Origin: CAWDDG01 sp963801065
Lineage (GTDB): Bacteria > Actinomycetota > Actinomycetes > Jiangellales > Jiangellaceae
NCBI GenBank assembly: GCA_963801065.1
Contig: CAWDDG010000005.1
Coordinates: 62,001 to 126,000, forward strand
Direction: 5' to 3'
Length of the DNA stretch: 64,000 bases
The translations under genes and the position numbers were made by a program. Positions 1 through 9,220 of this stretch are shown in pieces (the first letter of the stretch is position 1; every line of letters begins with the position of its first letter). The notes beneath the pieces are model-generated. The model saw only the letters and a list, made by a program, of their open reading frames with translations, had not been told where the DNA came from and did no database searches.

Positions 1-311
1 TCGAACTCCTCGGCACCGTCGATCGGCTCGGCCCCGTCGGGGAGGTCGGCCTCCTCGTCGAGCAGCGCGCGGGCGATGGCGTCGCGGCGCTTGCGCGTGT
101 ACTCGAGGCCCAGCAGGCCGAGCCCGACGCCGGCCAGGCAGGTCCAGAGCCACCAGCCGTGGCCCTGTTCGTCCAGGCTGTCCTTCCGCAGTGCGAGAAC
201 GACGAACGCAGCCGCCCACAGGACGGTGCCGATGGCCACGGTGCGGACGCCGTCGACGTCGAGGGGGTGCACCTCCGGGGTGCCCTGAGTCCGCCGACGC
301 CGCTTCGCCAT
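1..311 (-). CDS. DUF2530 family small membrane protein (3' end outside window)
   Basis: The reading frame starts at an ATG at 311 and stays open to the left edge, so the C-terminus is missing. The visible 103 residues have a basic start (MAKRRRRTQG), the motif VHPLDVDGV, and two hydrophobic segments at about residues 21-39 and 49-63, followed by a basic then acidic tail. This matches the actinobacterial DUF2530 family, of unknown function, predicted to sit in the cytoplasmic membrane. It is transcribed away from the HIT gene with only a 69-bp gap. The family call is from memory of its layout. Confidence 0.75.
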   Translation of the reverse strand, partial: MAKRRRRTQGTPEVHPLDVDGVRTVAIGTVLWAAAFVVLALRKDSLDEQGHGWWLWTCLAGVGLGLLGLEYTRKRRDAIARALLDEEADLPDGAEPIDGAEEF

Positions 312-380
312 AGGTCAAGAGGCTATCCACACGTGTGTCCACGGTCGGCCGACTCCCGGTTTCTGGCATCTCACCGCTGA

Positions 381-857
381 TCAACTGAGCAGACGCCGGA
401 CCTCGTCGGCGACCGACCGGAGCTCGTCCTGGTCGAGGGCGGGGTAATCCCTGCTGACCAGCGCGACCGCGCCGGTGGGCAGGGGCTCCTCGACGATCTC
501 GCCCTTCAGCATCGCGGAGTTGAGCGCGTCGCCCTCGGTGTGGGGCGCGAGGTGCACGTGCAGGTGCGGGATGTGTCCACCGAAGACGTACACGAATACG
601 GCCTCGGCACCGGTGGCGTGCTTGAGCGCCTGCGCGCTTCGCGCGATGGCGAGGCCGAACGTCACAGCCTCACTGCCGTCGAGATCGGCGATGGAGGGGA
701 TGTGCCGTTTGGGCTCGAGATAGGAGAACCCGGGCGTCGGGTCCCCGGGCCCGATGCTCGTGGTGAGCCGCCAGTGGGCGTCCTCCCAGACCTGCTCACG
801 ACCCATGTCCGGGTCCACCTCACGGCCACGACACAGTGGGCAGGTCTGATCACGCAT
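381..857 (-). CDS. HIT family protein (histidine-triad nucleotide hydrolase)
   Basis: This is a 158-residue HIT protein, a family that hydrolyses nucleoside phosphoramidates or other nucleotides. The histidine triad HLHVHLAPH is near residue 100, and the N-terminus has a CPLC pair typical of zinc-binding HIT proteins. I chose the ATG at 857 (MRDQTCPLC) because the frame upstream runs into the sacsin-like gene and codes for unrelated arginine-rich sequence. The gene lies 56 bp downstream of that gene and may be cotranscribed with it. The substrate cannot be predicted. Confidence 0.85.
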   Translation of the reverse strand: MRDQTCPLCRGREVDPDMGREQVWEDAHWRLTTSIGPGDPTPGFSYLEPKRHIPSIADLDGSEAVTFGLAIARSAQALKHATGAEAVFVYVFGGHIPHLHVHLAPHTEGDALNSAMLKGEIVEEPLPTGAVALVSRDYPALDQDELRSVADEVRRLLS

Positions 858-913
858 AACGCGAGCATTCCCTGAACACGCTCCCCACCACACGTGCCAC
901 GGTGTGGCGTCGG

Positions 914-3889
914 TCACCGGCTCGCCGGTTCGTACGCCTGCTCCGCGAGCAGCGCCGGCGCAGCCTCCGGATCGCGCAACGTCTCGGCGACCAGGAGGCG
1001 CAGCTCCCAGCGACCCACGGACCATGCGAGGCCTCGCGCCAGGCCGTCGGCCGTCGCGGCGTGCACGGTCTTCGCTCCGTCGACCCACCAGTCGACCGAA
1101 CGACCCGCCACGATCAGGTCGTCATGCTCGACGTACGTTGCCGGCGCATCGACGAGCACGGCTCGGACGACCTCCGGCACGGGGGTGGCGACGCCCCGCG
1201 AGCTCGGCGTGACGCCGTAGACGTCACCGGCGAGATCCAGGTCGAGGACCTCGGCCAGGGCCGTGTCGCCGGGCACGACGGCAGGCAGACCGAGCTGCAG
1301 CCAGTGCGGACCGTCCGCGACAACCGCACCTTCAGCCGGGACGACCCGCGAGCCGGCACCATCGGGCACCCGGACAAGCGCCGGGGCGGGCACCGCTGCA
1401 TCGTCCACGGACGTGAGCGCCGAGTACACGACGCCGAGGTCGCGTGCGGCGAGTTCGAGCGCCGGGTCGGCGAGCCGGTCGAGCAGGAGGCTGGGCTCGA
1501 CATCTGCCAGCGTTCGAGGCAGCCCCAATGCCGTGGCCGCCGCGGGGTCGAGATCGAGTTCCGCGGAAGACAACAGCGCCCTGACCAGCGGCTCCGCATC
1601 TGCTGCGCACAACTCCGCGAGACTCCGGCCGCCGATCCGGGCATGCGCACGCAACCACCAGACCGAGTAGGGGGTGACCGTGCGCCGCGTACCGTCGGCC
1701 AGCAACGCGTAGGCGGGCTCGACCAGCGCCCGACGGGTCGCGGGGTCGGCTGCGAGCATGGCCAGCGCCGCGGGCCACGCGTCGGCGCGCACCAGATCGA
1801 GATCGCGGACGGCCGTGAGCTCCGCGAGCAGCGCTGGCAGCTCCTGCCTGGGCAGGCCGGCGACGACGGCGTCGACCCAGCGACTCTCGTCGTCGAGGTC
1901 GTGCCAAGACTCGTCGTCGAGGGGCACATCGGCATCCCGGACCACCCCGAAGCCCTCACGCACGCCGACGGCGTGGAGCACCTGTACCCCCCACCGGCCG
2001 ACGACCTCCGCTGACACCGTGTGCTCGGCAGGATCGGCGTCGAGCAGGTTCAGCACCGGCGATCCGGGCATCAGGAGGTCCTGCGCCGGGATGGCACGTC
2101 CGGTCGCGTCGGGCAGCGGGAGTCGCGCCAGCCAAGGCTCGTCGTCGCCCGTGCCACCGGACACCGCGACCAGATCGAGGACGGCGTCGACCAACTCAGC
2201 CGGCTGCTCCACGACACCCTCGAGTTCATCGTCGCCGAGGGCGACGACGGCGGCCCGGACCGCCGGATCACGCAGGACCGCGGCCGGTGTCCCGTCGACG
2301 GCGCCGAGCCGACGGAGCAACGGGTGGGCGGCATCCGGATCCACCACCCGCAGACCGAGCGCCTCGAGCAGATCGGGTCGAACCCCACCGGTCGGCAGCA
2401 CCACGCCGCGCGGCCCCCGGACGACCCGACCGTCGGAGAGGGGCACCGGCAGTGCCGCGAGGGCCGCCGGCTCGGCGCCGTCCAGGCCTGCATAGATGTG
2501 TCGCCACTGGGCGGGCGACATGGCCAGCTCGGCCAACTGGTCGACGACGTCGACCAACGCGACCTCACCGGCGCCGAGCCGGCGCAAGGGGTCGGCACGC
2601 CACCACGCCGGAGCCGGCAAGCCGGACACGACGGGGGCGAGGGCCGCTGGGTCGGCCGCACTCTCGAGACCGGTGACGAGGACGACCTGATCCGGGCGCA
2701 GCCGGGTCGAGCCGTCGATCGACGGAACGAGTGGAGTCCGGGTCAGCTCGGCGACGACCGCACGATGCAGTGCAGCGTCCAGCTCACCCGCTCCGAGCGG
2801 ACCGGGCACGAGATCGAGCACCCCTGGCCCGGTCAGCCCCGACGCGAGCTGCGCATAGGCGCGGCCGACCTCCGCCACCACCAGGTCGGCCAGCTGTCCG
2901 GGTACGGTCCGCCGCCGCGAGGAGTCCAGCGGGAGCGACGCCAGGACCAGAGCCGGCAACGCGGTTCTCTCGTCGGTCGGCGTCGGGGCGTGGACGGTTC
3001 TCGGTACCGACGGGGGCAGAGCAGCCGGTGCGTCCTCGTCGTCGACGGGAACGGCGATCGTGACCTCCCACAGAGGTCGCGCCCGCTCTTCGACCGGGCG
3101 GTCGGCCAGCAGCTCAGGCGGGATCAGACCGGCTCGGCGCGCGAGCCGCCATCGGGTGCGGCGGCCGCCGTCGTCGACCGTGACCTCCGGACCTTCACGG
3201 CTCGCCGCCAGGACCCGACGCGCGCCGTCCGTCTCGACGGCGACCTCCGTCAGCGCGGGCAGGGTCAGCACGAGCGCGTCGTCGATGCCGGACAGAAGGC
3301 GCAGGACGAGTGCGCGCGCCCGGTCGTCGCGCAACGGCAGGGAGACGACCGTGTCGTAGGGCCCGGGCACGTCGCCCTCGGCCGGGTACGGGAGCCGCAG
3401 TACCGGCACCGCGTCGCCGCGGCGGGCGATCTCGGCGCCGAGCTCGGGCACGGCTGCTGCCGCATCGTGGGCCGCTGTCCGCGACCACCGCACCCCGCCC
3501 GAGCGGGAGAGCACGGCCGGAGCGTCGGTCACCGCGAGGACGGCCGCGAACCCCACACCGAACCTGCCCACGGTCGCGGCCGCATCGTCGTCGCGTTTGG
3601 CCGAAGCCCGCAACGTCGACAGGGCCTCCACCCCTGCGGCATCGAGCACGGCACCGATGTTGGCCGCGGTCAGCGTCATCCCGTCCAGGCGTAGCAGCAG
3701 CCGCCCGGGGACTCCTGCGCGCACAGCGGCGTCCGCGGCGTTCTGCGCCAGCTCGACGACGAGCCGGTCCCGGTAGGCTCCCCGGACCAGGTCCTCCTCG
3801 GCGTTCGCATCCTCGCGAAATCGAGCCGGTGACGCGGTCCACGCCGACAGCACACGCCGACGCAGCGTCGCCGTGTCGAACGGGTCCAC
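914..3889 (-). CDS. Sacsin N-terminal ATPase-like (GHKL fold) protein
   Basis: The 991-residue protein has an N-terminal GHKL ATPase module: N-box ELAQNAADAA at residues 46-55 (E46, N50, D53) and the glycine-rich lid GRFGVGF at about 108-114. This is the arrangement of the sacsin/Hsp90-like 'Nov' domain found in large actinobacterial proteins. The rest is leucine/alanine-rich with no recognised domain. Family members are thought to be chaperone-like ATPases; the client is unknown. It starts 13 bp after the DUF3027 gene on the same strand, so they probably form an operon that continues into the HIT gene. Confidence 0.8.
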   Translation of the reverse strand: MDPFDTATLRRRVLSAWTASPARFREDANAEEDLVRGAYRDRLVVELAQNAADAAVRAGVPGRLLLRLDGMTLTAANIGAVLDAAGVEALSTLRASAKRDDDAAATVGRFGVGFAAVLAVTDAPAVLSRSGGVRWSRTAAHDAAAAVPELGAEIARRGDAVPVLRLPYPAEGDVPGPYDTVVSLPLRDDRARALVLRLLSGIDDALVLTLPALTEVAVETDGARRVLAASREGPEVTVDDGGRRTRWRLARRAGLIPPELLADRPVEERARPLWEVTIAVPVDDEDAPAALPPSVPRTVHAPTPTDERTALPALVLASLPLDSSRRRTVPGQLADLVVAEVGRAYAQLASGLTGPGVLDLVPGPLGAGELDAALHRAVVAELTRTPLVPSIDGSTRLRPDQVVLVTGLESAADPAALAPVVSGLPAPAWWRADPLRRLGAGEVALVDVVDQLAELAMSPAQWRHIYAGLDGAEPAALAALPVPLSDGRVVRGPRGVVLPTGGVRPDLLEALGLRVVDPDAAHPLLRRLGAVDGTPAAVLRDPAVRAAVVALGDDELEGVVEQPAELVDAVLDLVAVSGGTGDDEPWLARLPLPDATGRAIPAQDLLMPGSPVLNLLDADPAEHTVSAEVVGRWGVQVLHAVGVREGFGVVRDADVPLDDESWHDLDDESRWVDAVVAGLPRQELPALLAELTAVRDLDLVRADAWPAALAMLAADPATRRALVEPAYALLADGTRRTVTPYSVWWLRAHARIGGRSLAELCAADAEPLVRALLSSAELDLDPAAATALGLPRTLADVEPSLLLDRLADPALELAARDLGVVYSALTSVDDAAVPAPALVRVPDGAGSRVVPAEGAVVADGPHWLQLGLPAVVPGDTALAEVLDLDLAGDVYGVTPSSRGVATPVPEVVRAVLVDAPATYVEHDDLIVAGRSVDWWVDGAKTVHAATADGLARGLAWSVGRWELRLLVAETLRDPEAAPALLAEQAYEPASR

Positions 3890-3902
3890 TGCACCCTGCC
3901 CC

Positions 3903-4739
3903 TCAGGCGTGGCCGAGCTCCTCGTCGGGTGCGCCGTCCGCGGGTTCCGGTGCGACCGGTCCGACGGGTCCGTGCGCCACGAGCTCGTGCGACAGCGTGT
4001 CGAACACCGGATCGGACAGCGTCAGCAGCGAATGCCCGATCCGGACCTCCGAGTGCGCGCCGCATCCGTGGTCGTGCGCGACCACGTGGCCGTCGAATGG
4101 CGTGCGCTCGTTCGCGCACACCCCGAATACCCGGCCCAGCGCACCACCGAGCGGTACCAAGAACCCGCAGGTCTCGCACGGGAACGGTGCTGCGCGGGCG
4201 ATCTCGGTGTCGGGTCCCCCGACGCCCTCGCGCCACCGGTCGGCGGCGTCGTCGCGTCCCCAAGGTGAGAGCACCCGGACCCGGCCGAGCCCGAGCTCCT
4301 CGGTGACGGTGCGCGAGGCGTCGGGGTCCAGGTCCTCGTCGGCGCCGGTGTAGCCGGGCACGAGGCGAGGATCGTCGTCGGCCGTGGGCAACAGGTCTCC
4401 AGGCCCCAGGTCACCGGGTTCGACCCTCTCGTCCCAGGGCACCCACGGCGGTGCCAGGACGGCGTCCGGCGCCGGGAGGAGCACGCACTCGTCGACCGTG
4501 ACGACCTTGGCTCGCGACGCGCGGGTGACGGTCACAGACCACCGCCAGCCCCTGTAGCCGAGAGCCGTGCACTCGAAGTAGTGCGTGACGACACGCTCGT
4601 CCTCGGCGTCGTAGCCGGCGTGGTCGCCGACCTGGCCGGCGCCCGCGGTCTCGACGGCTGCGGAGCGGGCGAGGTCGACCGCGTCGACGCAGGCGGCATC
4701 GGCCTTGCGGCTGCGTGAGCGGGACGGCGCGGGTGTCAC
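3903..4739 (-). CDS. DUF3027 domain-containing protein
   Basis: The 278-residue protein has the DUF3027 layout: an N-terminal half with HYFECTALGYRGWRWSVTV, then PPWVPWDERVEPGDLGPGDLL, and a C-terminal zinc-ribbon-like patch with CETCGFLVPLGG and further Cys/His (CANE, HDHGCGAHSE). Four cysteines and several histidines could bind metal. The function is unknown; the family is largely actinobacterial and is often near a cold-shock gene and an MFS transporter, as here. It is divergent from the MFS gene with 35 bp between starts, so the two promoters must overlap. Confidence 0.8.
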   Translation of the reverse strand: MTPAPSRSRSRKADAACVDAVDLARSAAVETAGAGQVGDHAGYDAEDERVVTHYFECTALGYRGWRWSVTVTRASRAKVVTVDECVLLPAPDAVLAPPWVPWDERVEPGDLGPGDLLPTADDDPRLVPGYTGADEDLDPDASRTVTEELGLGRVRVLSPWGRDDAADRWREGVGGPDTEIARAAPFPCETCGFLVPLGGALGRVFGVCANERTPFDGHVVAHDHGCGAHSEVRIGHSLLTLSDPVFDTLSHELVAHGPVGPVAPEPADGAPDEELGHA

Positions 4740-4774
4740 GAGGGGTCATTCTCGCACGGTGCCATGCTGTTTGG

Positions 4775-6139
4775 ATGGTGCGCGTGACGCAGGACCCGCG
4801 CCCGGAGCCGAACGGGCCTGGCGCGGGACGGGCTCGCCGCGCTGCGGATGCCTCCTCCCGCGCCGCTCGGAGCGCTGCGTCGTCGACGTCGCGGGCGGCC
4901 CGCGCGGGGACGGCTCGGCTGCGCCGCGCCGCCAGCGCGGAAGGGGCGGGCCAGACCGGGCTGGCCAGGCTGATCGAGCTCAACGCCGTGAACGCCGCCG
5001 CCGACGTCCTGGTGGCGATCGCCCTGGCCGACACGCTGTTCTTCTCCGTCGCGACGTCGGAGGCGCGCGGCCGGGTCGCGCTCTACCTGGTGCTGACGAT
5101 GGCGCCGTTCGTGATCATCGCCCCGGTCGTCGGCCCCTTCCTCGACCGGTTCCGGCATGGCCGACGGTGGGCGATCGGCGCCACGACGGCCCTGCGCGGC
5201 TTCCTGTGCTGGGTGATGGCCGGAGCCGTCGTCGAGGGCGGCGTGTGGCTCTATCCAGCCGCGTTCGGATGCCTCGTCGCGTCGAAGGCGTTCGCCGTCA
5301 CCCGCGCCGCGGCCGTGCCACGGCTGCTGCCCGACGGCGTTCCCCTCGTCACGGCGAACGCGCGACTGTCGATGGCTGCGATCGTCGGTGCCGCTCTCGC
5401 GGCTCCGGTCGGCATCGGGCTCGCGCTCATCGGCTCGGACTGGCCGCTGCGGCTCGCCTTCCTCGCCTACGCCGCGGCGACCATCCAGGCGATCCTGCTC
5501 TCGCCCCGGGTCGACTCGGCCGCCGGCGAGAGCGAGGCGTCACTGCGGGAAGGCACCGCCGGGCCGGGCCGGGCCTACCGGGTCGGCGGGACCGTCGTGC
5601 GGGCGCTTCGCGCCAACGCCGCGTTGCGGGCCTTCTCCGGGTTCCTCACCCTGTTCCTGGCGTTCGTCCTGCGTGAGGAGCCGGTGGGCGGTCTCGACGA
5701 CACTGTGGCCATCGGCCTGCTCGCCGTGGCCGCGTGGGTCGGGGTGACCGGCGGCACCGTCGTCGGCGCGCGGGTCAAGGCCCAGAGCCCGGACGGGCTC
5801 GTGCTGGTGATGGTGGGCCTGGCGGCCGCAGTCGCGGCGCTGACGGCTGCGGTGTGGGGGCTGGTCACAGTTCTGCTCGTGGCGCTCGTCGCCGGCTTCG
5901 GCCAGCAGCTGGGGCGGCTCTCGCTCGACGCGGTGGTGCAACGCGACGTTCCCGACGACGTCCGGACCAGCGCCTTCGCACGGTCGGACGCGCTGCTCCA
6001 GCTGGCGTGGGTGCTGGGCGGCGGGCTCGGGATCGCCCTGCCGCTCATTCCGCCGCTGGGCCTGGGGATCGCCGCCGGCGGCCTCGTCGTCGGCCTCGTC
6101 GCGGCCCAGCGCGTCCGGCCGGAGCCTCAGGCGACCTGA
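4775..6139 (+). CDS. MFS transporter
   Basis: This is a 454-residue integral membrane protein of the major facilitator superfamily. About 60 residues of arginine/alanine-rich cytosolic N-terminus precede roughly 10-12 hydrophobic segments. The loop DRFRHGRRW after an early helix fits the conserved MFS loop 2-3. The ATG at 4775 is preferred because the frame further upstream overlaps the divergent DUF3027 start. Substrate is unknown. Its TGA abuts exactly the stop of the convergent cold-shock gene (TGATCA, 6137-6142), so there is no intergenic terminator. Confidence 0.8.
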   Translation: MVRVTQDPRPEPNGPGAGRARRAADASSRAARSAASSTSRAARAGTARLRRAASAEGAGQTGLARLIELNAVNAAADVLVAIALADTLFFSVATSEARGRVALYLVLTMAPFVIIAPVVGPFLDRFRHGRRWAIGATTALRGFLCWVMAGAVVEGGVWLYPAAFGCLVASKAFAVTRAAAVPRLLPDGVPLVTANARLSMAAIVGAALAAPVGIGLALIGSDWPLRLAFLAYAAATIQAILLSPRVDSAAGESEASLREGTAGPGRAYRVGGTVVRALRANAALRAFSGFLTLFLAFVLREEPVGGLDDTVAIGLLAVAAWVGVTGGTVVGARVKAQSPDGLVLVMVGLAAAVAALTAAVWGLVTVLLVALVAGFGQQLGRLSLDAVVQRDVPDDVRTSAFARSDALLQLAWVLGGGLGIALPLIPPLGLGIAAGGLVVGLVAAQRVRPEPQAT

Positions 6140-6523
6140 TCAGGCGTCGAGGTCGTCGGCGACGGCGCGCAGGACGCTCGCGACCTTGTGGGCCGACTTG
6201 CCGTCGGGGTGACGGCCGCGCCGGTAGGTGTTGGAGACACTGTCGAGGAGCTTGATCAGGTCTTCGATGATCGCCACCATGTCGTCGGGCTTCTTGCGCT
6301 GAGCGGCGACGACCGACGGGATGGGGTCGAGCACGTGGATGGACAGCGCCTGTTCACCGCGCTTGCCCTCGGCGACGCCGAACTCGACCCGCTGGCCCGG
6401 CTTCAGCGCGGTGACGCCGGCCGGAAGTGCGGAGGAGTGGACGAAGACGTCGCCACCTTCGTCCTTCGAGAGGAAGCCGAAGCCCTTCTCGGTGTCGTAC
6501 CACTTGACCTTGCCGGTAGGCAC
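6140..6523 (-). CDS. Cold-shock domain protein with C-terminal extension
   Basis: The first 68 or so residues form a cold-shock OB-fold with RNP1 KGFGFL and RNP2 VFVHSSAL, which bind single-stranded RNA/DNA. A further 59 residues follow (DDMVAIIEDLIKLLDSV...), predicted helical, giving 127 residues rather than the usual 66-70. The long form is common in actinobacteria beside DUF3027. It is probably an RNA chaperone; what the helical tail contacts is unknown. Its start faces the HipA-like gene, 86 bp away. Confidence 0.85.
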   Translation of the reverse strand: MPTGKVKWYDTEKGFGFLSKDEGGDVFVHSSALPAGVTALKPGQRVEFGVAEGKRGEQALSIHVLDPIPSVVAAQRKKPDDMVAIIEDLIKLLDSVSNTYRRGRHPDGKSAHKVASVLRAVADDLDA

Positions 6524-6609
6524 GGAAACCTCGTTCGTCGTCGGTGTCGGTGGGCATGTCCCCCGGTAGGGAGACAGGCGACCAGCGTAGTGCCGTACGG
6601 TCCGGTTTC

Positions 6610-7365
6610 ATGACCGAGGTAGCCGTCGATGTCCTGCGACGGGTACGGGCAACGCGGTACGTCGAGCCACTCCGGGAAGGCGGGTCGCTGCCAGGTCTGG
6701 TCGAGGCCGACGACCTGGGGACGTACGTCGTCAAGTTCCGGGGTGCCGGGCAAGGGCTCAAGGCATTGGTCGCAGAGGTGGTGGTCGGCGAGCTCGCCCG
6801 ACGACTGGGCATCCGGGTACCTGAGCAGGTGGTGATCGAGCTCGACCCGGACATCGGCCGGCGCGAACCGGACCGCGAGGTCCAGGACCTGCTGTTGGCC
6901 AGTCCGGGTCCGAACCTCGGCGTCGACTTCCTGCCGCGGTCGCTCGGCTACGACGGGATCAGCTGGCGGCCCGATGCCGCCACGGCCGGGCGCGTGCTGT
7001 GGCTCGACGCGTTGACAGTCAATGTGGACCGGAGCTGGCGCAACCCGAACCTGTTGGTCTGGCACGGCGAGCTGTGGGCGATCGACCACGGTGCCGCTCT
7101 GCTCTTCCAGCACACCTGGCCCGGCGCCGCCGAGTTCGCCAGGCGTCCGTACCCGCTCGACGACCATGCGCTCCGGCCGTTCCGGCGCGCCATGTCCGCC
7201 GCTGACGCGTCGCTGGCACCGCGCGTGACCGACGGGCTGCTCTCGGACGTCGTCGCGCTCGTGCCGGACGAATGGCTGCCCGCCGCCGAGCGGCCTCGTT
7301 ATGTCGAGTACCTGTCCTCACGGGCCGCCGCGTCGGCTGCCTGGCTGCCGGAGGAACGGCCGTGA
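6610..7365 (+). CDS. HipA-like protein kinase
   Basis: This 251-residue HipA-family kinase-fold protein shows a candidate ATP-binding lysine in TYVVKFRGAGQG, the catalytic loop NVDRSWRNPNLL, and the metal-binding AIDHGAALLF. It is shorter than E. coli HipA (about 440) because it lacks the N-terminal subdomain. The ATG at 6610 (MTEVAVDVL) starts the conserved part; the frame upstream is cold-shock promoter DNA. It overlaps the DUF3037 gene by GTGA, so the two are translationally coupled. HipA kinases phosphorylate translation factors in toxin-antitoxin modules, but there is no HipB here and toxicity is not implied. Confidence 0.8.
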   Translation: MTEVAVDVLRRVRATRYVEPLREGGSLPGLVEADDLGTYVVKFRGAGQGLKALVAEVVVGELARRLGIRVPEQVVIELDPDIGRREPDREVQDLLLASPGPNLGVDFLPRSLGYDGISWRPDAATAGRVLWLDALTVNVDRSWRNPNLLVWHGELWAIDHGAALLFQHTWPGAAEFARRPYPLDDHALRPFRRAMSAADASLAPRVTDGLLSDVVALVPDEWLPAAERPRYVEYLSSRAAASAAWLPEERP

Positions 7366-7727
7366 GGGCCTTCGAGTACGCCGTCCTGCGCGCCGTGCCC
7401 CGCGTCGAGCGGGGCGAGACCGTCAACATCGGCGTGATCGTCTACAGCCAGGCGTTCGACTTTCTCGCGGCTGCGACCTTCGTCGACGCAACCCGCCTCC
7501 GGGCACTGGATCCTGAGGTCGACGTCGACGGCGTGTGCGCCGCGGCGGACGCCGTGCGGGCCGCGTGCGCCGGCGAGGGCCAGGGGGGCCTGGGCAGCAA
7601 GGGCGAGCGGTTCCGGTGGCTCACCGCTCCGCGCAGCACGATCGTCCAGCCGGGCCCGGTCCATGCCGGCATGACCGATGACCCGGCCGCTGAGCTTTCC
7701 CGTCTGCTGGACCAGCTGGTCCGCTAA
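7362..7727 (+). CDS. DUF3037 family protein
   Basis: The start is the GTG at 7362, overlapping the stop of the HipA-like gene and preceded by GGAGGAACGGCC as ribosome-binding site. The 121-residue product opens with RAFEYAVLRAVPRVERGE and contains NIGVIVYS, the conserved start of DUF3037. The family is repeatedly found directly after a HipA-like kinase, so it is likely a partner, regulator or substrate of that kinase. No catalytic residues are known. Its stop overlaps that of the convergent HAD-LarE gene by 4 bp. Confidence 0.8.
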   Translation: MRAFEYAVLRAVPRVERGETVNIGVIVYSQAFDFLAAATFVDATRLRALDPEVDVDGVCAAADAVRAACAGEGQGGLGSKGERFRWLTAPRSTIVQPGPVHAGMTDDPAAELSRLLDQLVR

Positions 7728-9157
7728 CGCCAGCGGGTCGGGTCGGGAAGCATCTCGTTCATCGAGCCGGAGCGGAACCCGGCGGGGTCGACATGGACCT
7801 CGTCGAAGCCGACGCCACGGACCGCTGCCGCCGCCTCGGGCAGCGACGCGACACGCTCGGCGAGCTCGCCGTCGACTTCGATCCGGGCGACATCGCCCAG
7901 GTCGCGGACCCGCAGGTTCTCCACCCGTATCCCCGCCGATGCCAGAGCAGCCTGCAACGCACTCTCGGCCCGGTCGATCCGGGCCAGCCGCGTCGGGGTG
8001 ACCTCCACGCCGTATGCGATCCGGCTGGACAGGCAGGCGGCAGCAGGCTTGTCCCAGGTCGACAGGCCCCAGCGGCGGGACGCCTCCCGAACCTGCGCCT
8101 TGGTCAGACCGGCGTCGCGCAGCGGTGTCGCGGCACCGCGTTCGGCGGCGGCGCGGATTCCCGGGCGGAACCCAGCGCGCGCGTCGTCGGCGTTGGTGCC
8201 CGTCGCGACGTGCGTGAACCCTTCGCGTCCCGCGAGCGGCCCGAGGACGTCGAGCAGCTCCGCCTTGCAGAAGTAGCAGCGGTCGCCGCTGTTGGCGCGA
8301 TACCCGGCGCGGGACATCTCGTCGGTACGAGGGCTGACGTGGCGGACGCCGAGCCGGTCCGCGAACTCCCGCGCGGCGAGGAGCTCACGGCGGGGCAGCG
8401 ACGGAGAGACGGCGGTGGCAGCCAGTACCCGCTCGGTGCCGAGCGCCCGGACGGCGGCGGCGAGGAGGAACGCCGAGTCGGCTCCCCCGGAGAACGCGAC
8501 GACGACCGAACCGAGGGCCCCCAGCTCGGCCTCCAAAGCGACCAACCGGGCCGTGAGGACGTACTCGTCCAGCCAATGCGGGAAGTCGCGCAGGTCAGCG
8601 AGCACGACGTCGGCACCCGCGGCCCTCAGCGCCGCGGCGTCGTGCGACCCGGTCGCAACGCCGACGGCCATGACGCCCGCGGCCTTGGCACCGACCATGT
8701 CGCCGGGATGATCTCCCACGTGCACTGTCGCGCCGTGCGCTCGCAGCGCATCCCCCTTCGCGTTGGCGTAGAGGTCGCCCACTGAGTCGTCCACGTCGAG
8801 TCCGACGTGTTCGACGACGGCATCGACGGCAGGCTGGATCTTCGCGCTCACCACGATGGCCGTACCGCCGTGCGTGTGGACTGCCGCGACAGCCTCAGAA
8901 GCGCCCGGCATGAGCGTCGTCGCGGTCACGCCCATCGCCGGGTAGAGCCCCCGATAGATGCGGACGCCCTCGGTTGCCAGGTGTGCCGGCAGGAAACGCG
9001 TCATCGCGTCCTCCAACGGGACACCGATCGTGGCGCGGACCGCCTCTGCATCGACGGTGACACCGAGCTGGTGCGCGGTCTCGACGAAGGTGGCGACGAT
9101 CCCGTCGGCCGAGTCGACGAGCGTCAGATCGAGATCGAACCCGACGACCGGCCGCAT
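7724..9157 (-). CDS. larE: HAD phosphatase-LarE (ATP-dependent sacrificial sulfur transferase) fusion
   Basis: Two enzymes lie in one chain (numbering from the upstream GTG at 9166). Residues 8-200 are a HAD hydrolase: DLDLT nucleophile motif (D11, D13), later VGDHPGDM. Residues 205-480 are a LarE-type PP-loop enzyme: SGGADS at 226-231 for ATP/adenylation, CYFC at 297-300, and PAAACLSSR with C378 at the position of the sacrificial cysteine. LarE converts a carboxylated nicotinate nucleotide into the thiocarboxylate that becomes the nickel-pincer cofactor of lactate racemase. No larB, larC or racemase gene is in this window. The ATG at 9157 is a slightly better start than the GTG at 9166. Confidence 0.85.
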   Translation of the reverse strand: MRPVVGFDLDLTLVDSADGIVATFVETAHQLGVTVDAEAVRATIGVPLEDAMTRFLPAHLATEGVRIYRGLYPAMGVTATTLMPGASEAVAAVHTHGGTAIVVSAKIQPAVDAVVEHVGLDVDDSVGDLYANAKGDALRAHGATVHVGDHPGDMVGAKAAGVMAVGVATGSHDAAALRAAGADVVLADLRDFPHWLDEYVLTARLVALEAELGALGSVVVAFSGGADSAFLLAAAVRALGTERVLAATAVSPSLPRRELLAAREFADRLGVRHVSPRTDEMSRAGYRANSGDRCYFCKAELLDVLGPLAGREGFTHVATGTNADDARAGFRPGIRAAAERGAATPLRDAGLTKAQVREASRRWGLSTWDKPAAACLSSRIAYGVEVTPTRLARIDRAESALQAALASAGIRVENLRVRDLGDVARIEVDGELAERVASLPEAAAAVRGVGFDEVHVDPAGFRSGSMNEMLPDPTRWR

Positions 9158-9220
9158 GTCCCCCACCCTACGGGGGCCATACGGCCGGATCGCCGGGGAA
9201 CCCGTCGGCCCGCAGGCTCG

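Noticed and set aside
902..2014. Plus-strand frame of 370 codons inside the sacsin-like gene.
   Set aside because: Antisense shadow: Arg/His/Gln-rich, no motif, while the minus strand has a clear GHKL ATPase.
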